Assembly: GCA_025357995.1 (NCBI GenBank)
Contig: JANYLF010000017.1
Span: 1-5,560 of the forward strand
Source of the DNA: Acidimicrobiia bacterium
GTDB taxonomy: Bacteria; Actinomycetota; Acidimicrobiia; IMCC26256; JAENVU01
Direction: 5' to 3'
Length of the DNA stretch: 5,560 nt
Below, piece by piece: positions 1 through 5,344 of this stretch. The notes under the pieces are model-generated. The model worked only from the letters and a program-made list of their open reading frames with translations, ran no database searches and had not been told where the DNA came from. A program made the position numbers and the translations under genes. Each line of letters begins with the position of its first letter. Positions within the stretch are counted from its first letter, which is position 1.

Positions 1-1
1 C

Positions 2-514
2 GCGTCGCCGGATCGGGTGGACGCGCTGGTGTTCATGGACACGTCGCCGGGACCCCCGCCGGGTCTGGACTCCGACATCATCGATCTCGGTGTGCAGATC
101 GCGAACGAGGATGGCATGGCCGAACTCAAGCGCGTGATGGATGCGTTCGCGCCCCTCGACACGGAGGCGTATCAACGGTCTCTCGCGGAACGGCCGGGGT
201 ATCGCGAGTTCGCCGAAGCGAAGTGGGAGACGTTGAGTCGCGCGATGTACACGCAGATGTTGGTGGAGGTCCGAGATCAGCCCGACCAGCTCGCCGAGTT
301 GGCCCAGGTTCGCTGCCCCACGCTGGTAATGGTCGGCGTGCAGGACACCACTTTCGTCGGTGTCTCCGAGGCGATGGTGGCGACGATTCCCGACTCGCGG
401 CTCGTGATCATCGAGGACGCGGGTCACTCGCCGCAGTTCGAGAACGGCACGGTGTGGCTCGAGGTGTTGCGCGATTTCCTCGCCGACGTCGACGCTCAGT
501 CCACCGCGGCCTGA
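2..514 (+). CDS. Alpha/beta hydrolase, C-terminal part (5' end outside window)
   Basis: This is the C-terminal 170 residues of an alpha/beta-hydrolase-fold enzyme. The reading frame is open from base 2, so the GTG at 17 is an internal Val codon and not a start. The fragment opens with PDRVDALVFMDTSPG, the strand and loop that normally follow the nucleophile elbow, so the catalytic Ser lies upstream of the window. A helical cap region (about residues 25-95) follows. Next comes the strand TLVMVGVQD, with the probable acid Asp at fragment residue 115, and then IIEDAGHSPQFEN, with the catalytic His at residue 142. The last helix is WLEVLRDFLADV. The family includes esterases, lipases, haloalkane dehalogenases, epoxide hydrolases and C-C bond hydrolases. 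Nothing in this half fixes the substrate, and the missing N-terminal half would be needed to refine the call. It ends at TGA 512-514 and converges on the thioesterase gene. Confidence 0.88.
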   Translation, partial: ASPDRVDALVFMDTSPGPPPGLDSDIIDLGVQIANEDGMAELKRVMDAFAPLDTEAYQRSLAERPGYREFAEAKWETLSRAMYTQMLVEVRDQPDQLAELAQVRCPTLVMVGVQDTTFVGVSEAMVATIPDSRLVIIEDAGHSPQFENGTVWLEVLRDFLADVDAQSTAA

Positions 515-525
515 CTCACGCTCCG

Positions 526-545
526 CGCGCGGGCCGACCCGCGCG
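526..545. terminator. GC hairpin between convergent genes, candidate bidirectional terminator
   Basis: Bases 526-533 (CGCGCGGG) pair perfectly with 538-545 (CCCGCGCG) around the loop CCGA. The hairpin lies in the 47-base gap between the stops of two convergent genes, where a shared terminator is expected. Neither strand has a T-run after the stem, so this is not a classical intrinsic terminator. Stems without U-tracts have been proposed to act in high-GC actinobacteria, but chance GC pairing is also possible here. Confidence 0.4.
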
Positions 546-561
546 GCGTCGACCGCGCCGT

Positions 562-951
562 TCAGTCGGCGTTGCCGTTTGCGCGTGCGAGGAAGCGATC
601 TTCTTCGACGACCACACGCGTGATCCGACCGGCGGCGACGAGACCGGCTCGATACCGCACCGACACTCGAAATGTGAGCCGTCGGCCCTCGATGGTCTCC
701 AACACCGCCTCGGCGGTGACAACGTCTCCGACCGGGACGGGCGCGAGATGATCCAACTGCACTCGGTATCCCACCGTGGTGTGCTCGGCGGGAACGTGAC
801 CGTCGATCGCGACGACCGCGGCCTGTTCGGCGAGCAGCACCACGTACGGCGTCGCCAGCACTGGTACCGAACCCGTGCCCTGCGCGAGCGCGGTGTCCGC
901 CGCGGTCACGGCATGGGTCACAGATCCGGACAGACCGGCGTCAAGAGGCAC
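562..951 (-). CDS. FlK-like hotdog thioesterase
   Basis: This is a 129-residue single-domain hotdog protein that resembles the fluoroacetyl-CoA thioesterase (FlK) family, which hydrolyses small acyl-CoA thioesters in the cytoplasm. The family pattern is visible throughout: SVPVLATPYVVLLAEQAA, then a GHVP loop, then TTVGYRVQLDHLAPVPVGD, then the central strand EGRRLTFRVSVRY and the end DRFLARAN. Thr34, Glu42 and His68 sit at the same spacing as the catalytic Thr42, Glu50 and His76 of FlK, so the active site looks intact. From my recollection of the FlK sequence, the Phe residues that gate fluoroacetyl selectivity align with Gly25 and Ser28, which argues for a general acyl-CoA substrate. The frame is open further upstream into tldD antisense, but GTG 951 gives the family's usual N-terminus (PLDAGLSG). 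No Shine-Dalgarno sequence precedes it. A TATCGT box 7 bases upstream suggests a leaderless message. The length is typical for the family. Confidence 0.82.
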   Translation of the reverse strand: MPLDAGLSGSVTHAVTAADTALAQGTGSVPVLATPYVVLLAEQAAVVAIDGHVPAEHTTVGYRVQLDHLAPVPVGDVVTAEAVLETIEGRRLTFRVSVRYRAGLVAAGRITRVVVEEDRFLARANGNAD

Positions 952-956
952 CAGCC

Positions 957-963
957 TACGATA
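957..963. promoter_or_regulatory. Overlapping divergent -10 boxes (thioesterase / tldD)
   Basis: In the 52 bases between the divergent starts (951 and 1004), TACGAT at 957-962 on the plus strand and TATCGT at 963-958 on the minus strand both fit the TAnnnT -10 pattern. The plus-strand box would place transcription start near 969 and give tldD a leader of about 35 bases. The minus-strand box ends 7 bases before GTG 951, so the thioesterase message would start at or next to its start codon. I see no good -35 box for either direction. The call rests on position and on the scarcity of A/T-rich hexamers here. Confidence 0.35.
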
Positions 964-991
964 GGTGTGCTCTGACCCGACGCAGCACTCC

Positions 992-998
992 GAGAGGA
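992..998 (+). promoter_or_regulatory. Ribosome binding site that decides the tldD start
   Basis: GAGAGGA lies 5 bases before GTG 1004. The frame could also start at GTG 965, but that codon has no such site, lies next to the candidate -10 box, and would add 13 residues that do not fit the family. Confidence 0.65.
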
Positions 999-1003
999 AT
1001 CTT

Positions 1004-2392
1004 GTGATTGAAACGCCGGTAGTGGAAGCGACGTTGCAGCGGGCGTTGGCGAGCGGTGGCGAGTTTGCCGATGTGTTCGTCGAGGATCGGTCGTCCACCT
1101 CTGCCACGTACGACGATGGCAAGGTCGAAGAGATGCGATCGGGTCGTAGTCGCGGCGCGGGCATCAGGGTCGTGCGGGGCGAGACCACGGGCTTCGCCCA
1201 TACGTCGGACCTCACCGCCGAGGGCCTGGGGCTCGCGGCCGACGCCGCGGCCACGGCCGCTAAGGCCGGCGGTCCGGGAACGCGGGTTGCGCCACTGGAG
1301 GCGCGCACCGTGAGCCCACCGCATCTGGTCGTCACGTTGCCCGAGACGGTGTCGAAGGCGCGCAAGGTCGAGATGATGGCGCGGGCCGACGCCGCGGCTC
1401 GGGCCGAGTCGGACTCGATCACGCAGGTGACCGCGAGTTACGCCGACGGTCGGCGCCGGATCCTGGTCGCCAACTCCGACGGCGTGCTCGCGAGCGACGA
1501 TCAAGTGCGCACGCGCTTCGTCGTGAGCTGTGTGGCGTCGGCCGACACCGGGCTCCAAACCGGGAGTGAAGCACCCGGTCGCACGATCGGCTTCGAGTTC
1601 TTCGACGATTTCCCGCCCGAAGAGGTGGCGCGCATTGCCGCGGCCCGTGCGGTCTCCAAGTTGGATGCTCGTCCGGCGCCGAGCGGCAAGCTGCCGGTCG
1701 TGTTGCGCCGCGGTGCCGGTGGTGTGCTGTTCCACGAGGCATGTGGTCACGGCCTGGAGGCGGACCTCGTGAAACGCGACACGTCCGTATTCGCTGGTCG
1801 CGTCGGCGAGCGCGTCGCAGCTCCGGGAGTGACGCTGGTGGACGACGGCGGCCTCGCGCGCGATTGGGGGGCATGCGGGATCGACGACGAAGGCGCGCCC
1901 GCGCAACGCAACGTCTTGATCGACGACGGCATTCTCACCGACTACATGTGGGACTTGCTGCGGGCGCGCCGCGAAGGTCGGGCCAGCTCCGGCAACGGTC
2001 GGCGTGAGACGTACCAGCACCTTCCGATGGTGCGCATGACCAACACCTACATCACCGAGGGTATGGAGGATCCCGACGAGATCATCCGCCAGACTCCGTA
2101 CGGCCTCTATTGCGTGGCACTCGGTGGCGGTCAGGTCAACACCGCGACCGGCGACTTCGTCTTCGGCATTACGGAGGCCTACATGATCGAGAACGGCCAG
2201 ATCACGTATCCGGTGCGCGCCGCGCAGCTGATCGGCAACGGTCCGGAGGCACTGCGCGCCGTCGACGTGGTCGGCAACGACTTCGAGACCTGGACCGGGA
2301 TGTGCGGCAAGGACGGCCAGAGTGTGCCGGTGTCGTCCGGCCAACCCACACTGCGCGTCGCGGAACTCACCGTGGGCGGGACGGCCGCATGA
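1004..2392 (+). CDS. tldD: Metalloprotease TldD, catalytic subunit of TldD/TldE
   Basis: This 462-residue protein is a zinc-dependent peptidase subunit that acts in the cytoplasm as a heterodimer with TldE. Known roles of the complex are degradation of unfolded or modified peptides and, in some enterobacteria, trimming of the microcin B17 leader and turnover of the antitoxin CcdA. The zinc motif HExxxH is HEACGH at residues 244-249, inside GGVLFHEACGHGLEADLV. The third ligand, a late Cys, is Cys434 in GMCGKDGQSVPVSSGQPTLRV. Other family hallmarks are VEEMRSGRSRGAGIRVV (near residue 45), the GRRETYQHLPMVRMTNTYI block before the active-site cleft, and ATGDFVFGITEAYMIENGQI. The length is close to the usual 460-480. 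GTG 1004 is chosen because of the GAGAGGA site before it. The stop overlaps an ATG (ATGA at 2389-2392) that opens a 31-codon frame leading to tldE. All expected residues are present and there is no sign of truncation. I have no evidence for a specific substrate here. Confidence 0.95.
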   Translation: MIETPVVEATLQRALASGGEFADVFVEDRSSTSATYDDGKVEEMRSGRSRGAGIRVVRGETTGFAHTSDLTAEGLGLAADAAATAAKAGGPGTRVAPLEARTVSPPHLVVTLPETVSKARKVEMMARADAAARAESDSITQVTASYADGRRRILVANSDGVLASDDQVRTRFVVSCVASADTGLQTGSEAPGRTIGFEFFDDFPPEEVARIAAARAVSKLDARPAPSGKLPVVLRRGAGGVLFHEACGHGLEADLVKRDTSVFAGRVGERVAAPGVTLVDDGGLARDWGACGIDDEGAPAQRNVLIDDGILTDYMWDLLRARREGRASSGNGRRETYQHLPMVRMTNTYITEGMEDPDEIIRQTPYGLYCVALGGGQVNTATGDFVFGITEAYMIENGQITYPVRAAQLIGNGPEALRAVDVVGNDFETWTGMCGKDGQSVPVSSGQPTLRVAELTVGGTAA

Positions 2393-2484
2393 GCGACACC
2401 GCGCTGCTTCCGACATCGTTTCGATCCGGGCGGAGCGGGGTTCGACCGGCCCGGCCCGTAGAGCCAAGAGGGGAAATGGCGTGA
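2389..2484 (+). CDS. 31-residue bridging ORF between tldD and tldE, possible coupling ORF
   Basis: The ATG at 2389 overlaps the tldD stop as ATGA, and the frame's own stop (2482-2484) overlaps the tldE start as GTGA. A ribosome finishing tldD could therefore restart here and be delivered to the tldE start, which would couple the two subunits' translation. The peptide begins MSDTALLPTSFRSGRSG and continues rich in Arg, Pro and Gly. It has no Cys, no recognisable domain and no membrane segment. Only a weak GGCGGG precedes the ATG. Because tldE has its own strong ribosome binding site, the frame may equally be accidental. I infer a coupling role from the arrangement alone; the peptide itself may be functionless. 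Confidence 0.3.
   Translation: MSDTALLPTSFRSGRSGVRPARPVEPRGEMA
2467..2474 (+). promoter_or_regulatory. Strong ribosome binding site of tldE
   Basis: AGAGGGGA ends 6 bases before GTG 2481 and fixes the tldE start. The frame is open back to 2322 inside tldD, but residues encoded before 2481 do not match the family. The site lies within the bridging 31-codon frame. Confidence 0.7.
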
Positions 2485-3836
2485 GCGACGCCGATCTCAT
2501 CACGATCGCGCGCAACGTTGCCGGAGCGGTACGCGCCGGCGAACAGCTCGAGGCGTACGTGGTGCGCTCGCGCGAGACGGAAGTGAAGGTGTTCAACGGC
2601 GAGGTCGAGTCGTTGTCGGTGGCCGAGGTCGCGGGGATCGGGGTGCGAGTGATCGCCGACGGTCGCCAAGGAATCGCGTACGCCGGCTCACTCGACGCCG
2701 ACGTGATCGCGGCCACGCTCATCGACGCGCGCGACAACGCGTCATACGGCGCCCAGGACGACGCGTACGGACTCGCCGAGCCGAGCGATCTGAGCGGGGT
2801 CGTCGCGCCCACGCTCGACTTGTGGTGTGACGATGTGGGCGCCACGCCCACGGCCGAAAAGGTCGCGCTCGCGATCGCACTCGATCGCGCGGTACCGGCC
2901 GCCGACGCGCGCATTCGTGGCGTCGAGGGCACCGACTACGGCGACGCCGCGCTCGAGATGGCGATGGTCGGGTCGACTGGCGTGGAGGCAAGGCTCGCAC
3001 GGACGATGGCGTCGGTCTCGACGTCGGCCATGGCAGGTGAGCGCGACGCCACGCAGACCGGCGACGGATTCGATGTCGCGCGCGGCTTTGGTGGCCTCGA
3101 CGTCGACCGCGCGGCCACGATGGCCGCCGATCGGGCTGCCCGCTTACTCGGCGCCACCCAACCGAAGACGCAGCGGCTGCCCGTTGTCTTCGATCCGATG
3201 GTGACCTCGTCGGTGCTCGCACTCATCGGCGCCGCGCTCAACGGTGAGGCAGTCTTGAAGGGTCGCTCGATGTTCGTGGATCGCATGGATGAGATCGTCG
3301 GCGCGCCGAGCGTGACGATCGTGGACGATCCCACGAACCCCGCGGCGTTCGGCGCGAGCCCGTTCGACGGTGAGGGCGTACCCACCCGTGCCAACACGCT
3401 CGTGCGCGACGGCCGCCTCGTCGGTTTCCTGCACAACCTCTATACGGCCCGCCGCGCCGGGATTCGGACGACGGGTTCGGCGGTACGCGGCTACGCCTCG
3501 ACCCCGGGGGTGGGCGCGCGGGCGCTCCACTTCTTGCCCGGTACGAAGTCGGCGGCGGAGGTCATGGCGAGCGTGCCCGAGGCGCTGTACGTGCAGTCCG
3601 TGTCGGGGTTGCACTCGGGCACCAACCCGGTGAGCGGCGACTTCTCGGTCGGTGCCGAGGGTTTGATGGTGCGCAACGGCGTGTTCGCGGAGCCGGTCCG
3701 TGAGGTCACGGTCGCGTCCACGCTCCAGCGCATGCTGCTCGACGTGATGGAGATCGGTTCCGATCTCACCTGGCTCCCCGGTGGCACCGCGGGCGTCACC
3801 CTCCTCGTCGCCGACATGACCATGTCCGGCGCCTGA
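2481..3836 (+). CDS. tldE: TldE (PmbA), non-catalytic partner of TldD
   Basis: This 451-residue protein matches the usual TldE/PmbA length of about 450 and is the second subunit of the TldD/TldE protease, helping to form the substrate channel. The N-terminal domain (about residues 20-85) carries EAYVVRSRETEVKVFNGEVE and AGIGVRVIADGRQGIAYAGS. A central region runs to about residue 215. The C-terminal domain starts near LPVVFDPMVTSSVLALIGAA (about residue 233) and contains SPFDGEGVPTRAN (293-299 for the SPFDGEG core) and SGTNPVSGDFSVGAEGLMV. It ends with the expected late strand block. No HExxxH motif is present at the position where TldD has its zinc site, as expected for TldE. It lies 88 bases after tldD on the same strand and is very probably in the same operon. 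GTG 2481 is chosen for its strong binding site. It ends 25 bases from the convergent HAD hydrolase gene. Confidence 0.93.
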   Translation: MSDADLITIARNVAGAVRAGEQLEAYVVRSRETEVKVFNGEVESLSVAEVAGIGVRVIADGRQGIAYAGSLDADVIAATLIDARDNASYGAQDDAYGLAEPSDLSGVVAPTLDLWCDDVGATPTAEKVALAIALDRAVPAADARIRGVEGTDYGDAALEMAMVGSTGVEARLARTMASVSTSAMAGERDATQTGDGFDVARGFGGLDVDRAATMAADRAARLLGATQPKTQRLPVVFDPMVTSSVLALIGAALNGEAVLKGRSMFVDRMDEIVGAPSVTIVDDPTNPAAFGASPFDGEGVPTRANTLVRDGRLVGFLHNLYTARRAGIRTTGSAVRGYASTPGVGARALHFLPGTKSAAEVMASVPEALYVQSVSGLHSGTNPVSGDFSVGAEGLMVRNGVFAEPVREVTVASTLQRMLLDVMEIGSDLTWLPGGTAGVTLLVADMTMSGA

Positions 3837-3839
3837 GAG

Positions 3840-3859
3840 GGCGCGCCAACCGGCGCTCC
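3840..3859. terminator. Imperfect GC hairpin between convergent tldE and HAD genes
   Basis: Bases 3843-3847 (GCGCC) pair with 3852-3856 (GGCGC) around the loop AACC. After one C/T mismatch (3842/3857), two more G-C pairs extend the stem to 3840/3859. It nearly fills the 25-base gap between the two convergent stops. There is no T-run on either side. A shared terminator is the natural reading, but the stem is short and the sequence is GC-rich. Confidence 0.35.
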
Positions 3860-3861
3860 GT

Positions 3862-4596
3862 TCAGCGAGTGGCGCGGCGCGTCAGGATGGCGTCGAGTTC
3901 GGCGACGGCCACGAACGGGTTGTCGCCGACGTGCACCGTCTCCATCCCGAGCGCACGCGCCGCGGCCACATTGTCGACGTTGTCGTCGAGAAATACCGAG
4001 GCCGTCGGGGCAACGCCGAGCCGTTCGCATGTGAGCAAGTAGATGTTCGGGTTTGGTTTGCGGATCCGGACGTCGGAGGAATCGACCACGATCTCGAACA
4101 ACTCGTCGACGGGGAATGTGGCGCGCCAGTGGTCGCCCCACTCGGCCACATTGTTGGTGAGCAACGCGATCGGAACGCCCGATGCCTTCAACGCACGGGC
4201 CTTGTGGACGATCGGCCAGTGCACGCCGACGGGCATGTCGGCCATGAACTGGAGGTACGCGGCCATGTCGATCTCGGTGCCGAGCACCGCCGGCGCGCGC
4301 CTCTGCACTCCCTCGAACCACTCCTTGAGCGTGAGCTCACCGACTTCGAGTCGGTGCCAGTCGTGGGTCACAGTCTCGGTGGGGACGGGTCGGTCCGTGA
4401 GGTGGACCGCTCCTTCCACGCCCACGTAGGCCTTGTCACCGAAGAGCAGCTCCAACACCGAGCCCGACGGATAGCCCATGCGGATCTCGAACTCGCCGAG
4501 GCCCCGGAACATCGGGCTGGAAAACACGCCGCCGTAGTCGAAGATCACGGCTTGAATCTGCGAATCGGACACGGGCGGGAGGGTAGCGGAGTGCAC
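3862..4596 (-). CDS. HAD-superfamily hydrolase, subfamily IA, YihX/sEH-like
   Basis: This 244-residue protein has the four HAD motifs in order: I, VIFDYGGV with nucleophile Asp20; II, ALLTNN with Thr147; III, Lys180 in RIRKPNPNIY; IV, VFLDDN with Asp204 and Asp205 for magnesium. Residues of about 25-125 form a helical C1-type cap, and GELTLKEWFEGV is typical of the branch that includes YihX and the N-terminal domain of soluble epoxide hydrolase. Members are mostly phosphatases, and some are dehalogenases. The second Asp of motif I (DxD) is Gly22 here. YihX has the same DxG pattern and is active as a sugar phosphatase, so this need not mean loss of function. GTG 4596 starts one base after the SAF gene's stop, with AGGGGC four bases ahead of it. 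An in-frame GTG at 4572 would drop eight poorly conserved residues but has no binding site. The substrate is unknown. Co-translation with the SAF gene is likely. Confidence 0.85.
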   Translation of the reverse strand: MHSATLPPVSDSQIQAVIFDYGGVFSSPMFRGLGEFEIRMGYPSGSVLELLFGDKAYVGVEGAVHLTDRPVPTETVTHDWHRLEVGELTLKEWFEGVQRRAPAVLGTEIDMAAYLQFMADMPVGVHWPIVHKARALKASGVPIALLTNNVAEWGDHWRATFPVDELFEIVVDSSDVRIRKPNPNIYLLTCERLGVAPTASVFLDDNVDNVAAARALGMETVHVGDNPFVAVAELDAILTRRATR

Positions 4597-4597
4597 G

Positions 4598-5251
4598 TCA
4601 GCCCCTGCCGTCGACGGCTTCGGGCGGCGCGAGTGAGAGGCTGAGCGTGCCTGTCGATGCCGAGAACGCGAGCCGACTCGCCTGACGGGGTGTGACCAAG
4701 ACGGTCACGCCCACGGTGTCGCCACTCGCCGCGGCGGCGTCGACCGCGAGCACCGGAACCGCAGGTGCGATGAGCACGGTGGGGTCGCCGCCGTCGCCGA
4801 GGGTGGCGGGATCGAAGGTGGCTAGCACGTCGACCACGTCGCCGACGGCCGGGCGCAGACCGTGTTCGATCACGAGGCGGACCGCGCGGTGACCGGTCGG
4901 GACGATGCCGCTCAACGCGCTCCGCCGACCGGGGGCCAGGTGACGCGCGGTGAACGAGTCGCCGCGCAGCAATGGCGATCGGACGGTACGGCCGACCGCG
5001 TCCGACGCGCGAGTGATCGTGTCGGGCGCTGGTGCTTCGCCGCGCACTCGGCGGGCGGTGAGATCACCGGCCGCCACGCGTGTCCCCACGGGAAGGTCGC
5101 GACGTGCGACCACGAGTGAGTGGAGCCGGCCGAACGCGGAGTCCTGGTGGCGGAGTGAGGACACGGAACCGATCACGGTGATTGCGGTGACTGCCGCGAC
5201 CAGGGCCGCGCCGATCCATAACAGTGCGGCACGCGGAGAACGACGGAACAT
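4598..5251 (-). CDS. Membrane-anchored SAF-domain protein (CpaB/RcpC-like)
   Basis: This 217-residue protein has a short basic N-terminus (MFRRSPR), one hydrophobic segment at about residues 8-30 and an extracytoplasmic remainder. Residues of about 44-107 form a SAF domain: LHSLVVARRDLPVGTRVAAGDL followed by DAVGRTVRSPLLRGDSF. Residues of about 112-207 look like the RcpC/CpaB domain: GIVPTGHRAVRLVIEH, then PAVGDVVDVLATFD and VGVTVLVTPRQASRLAFSAS. CpaB proteins help assemble Flp/tad pili, but no pilus gene is visible here, and many actinobacteria carry such SAF proteins alone, so pilus assembly should not be assumed. The frame also opens at ATG 5278 but without a binding site. ATG 5251 has GGGGG at 5262-5258, six bases ahead, and gives the more usual N-terminus. 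The stop is one base from the downstream HAD start. Confidence 0.8.
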   Translation of the reverse strand: MFRRSPRAALLWIGAALVAAVTAITVIGSVSSLRHQDSAFGRLHSLVVARRDLPVGTRVAAGDLTARRVRGEAPAPDTITRASDAVGRTVRSPLLRGDSFTARHLAPGRRSALSGIVPTGHRAVRLVIEHGLRPAVGDVVDVLATFDPATLGDGGDPTVLIAPAVPVLAVDAAAASGDTVGVTVLVTPRQASRLAFSASTGTLSLSLAPPEAVDGRG

Positions 5252-5257
5252 GGGAAA

Positions 5258-5262
5258 CCCCC
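5258..5262 (-). promoter_or_regulatory. Ribosome binding site that decides the SAF gene start
   Basis: On the minus strand CTGGGGG precedes ATG 5251 with a six-base spacer. The competing ATG at 5278 is preceded by pyrimidine-rich sequence without any such site, which would otherwise add nine residues (MSTPLWGFP) ahead of the basic stretch. Confidence 0.55.
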
Positions 5263-5317
5263 AGAGTGGAGTGGACATCTGGGAGAAGCGGGGGCGACGA
5301 AGCCGCGAGCAGTGCAG

Positions 5318-5337
5318 CGGCGGGTCGTCACCCGCCG
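5318..5337 (-). terminator. GC hairpin just after the FmdB-like stop, candidate terminator or attenuator
   Basis: An 8-bp perfect stem, 5318-5325 (CGGCGGGT) with 5330-5337 (ACCCGCCG), closes the loop CGTC (GACG on the minus strand). It begins 7 bases after the TAG of the upstream gene and about 66 bases before the SAF start. No T-run follows. It could end transcription partly, lowering expression of the SAF and HAD genes, or protect the 3' end of the upstream message. The rest of the 93-base gap (5252-5344) shows nothing further except the SAF ribosome binding site. Confidence 0.42.
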
Positions 5338-5344
5338 GGGTGTA

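Noticed and set aside
223..975. Plus-strand 250-codon frame across the hydrolase end and the thioesterase antisense
   Set aside because: The translation is Arg/Gly-rich shadow sequence, and both underlying regions have well-supported genes in other frames.
952..1422. N-terminal extension of the thioesterase frame into tldD antisense
   Set aside because: The extension is Ala/Ser/Arg-rich without family similarity, and the hotdog fold begins right after GTG 951.
956..2932. Long minus-strand open frame (658 codons) antisense to tldD and the first part of tldE
   Set aside because: High-GC genes with strong third-position bias routinely leave the antisense frame open. The translation has no recognisable domain and is low in complexity, while the plus strand encodes two clear full-length proteins.
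2389..3836. A peptide-antibiotic (RiPP) cluster using TldD/TldE for maturation
   Set aside because: No azole-forming, cyclising, methyltransferase or export gene is visible. The only small frame lacks Cys and Ser/Thr-rich core features and a leader-like region. TldD/TldE is widespread as a housekeeping protease.
3491..4321. Minus-strand 276-codon frame covering the 3' part of tldE and part of the HAD gene
   Set aside because: It runs across two real genes in the wrong frame, and its translation is Arg-rich and unlike any family.
3931..4644. Plus-strand 237-codon frame antisense to the HAD hydrolase
   Set aside because: It mirrors the HAD gene, which has all four catalytic motifs on the minus strand, and shows no domain of its own.
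4598..5251. Part of a Flp/tad pilus locus
   Set aside because: Only the CpaB-like SAF protein is present. No secretin, ATPase, TadB/C or Flp pilin gene is visible, and lone SAF genes are common in actinobacteria.
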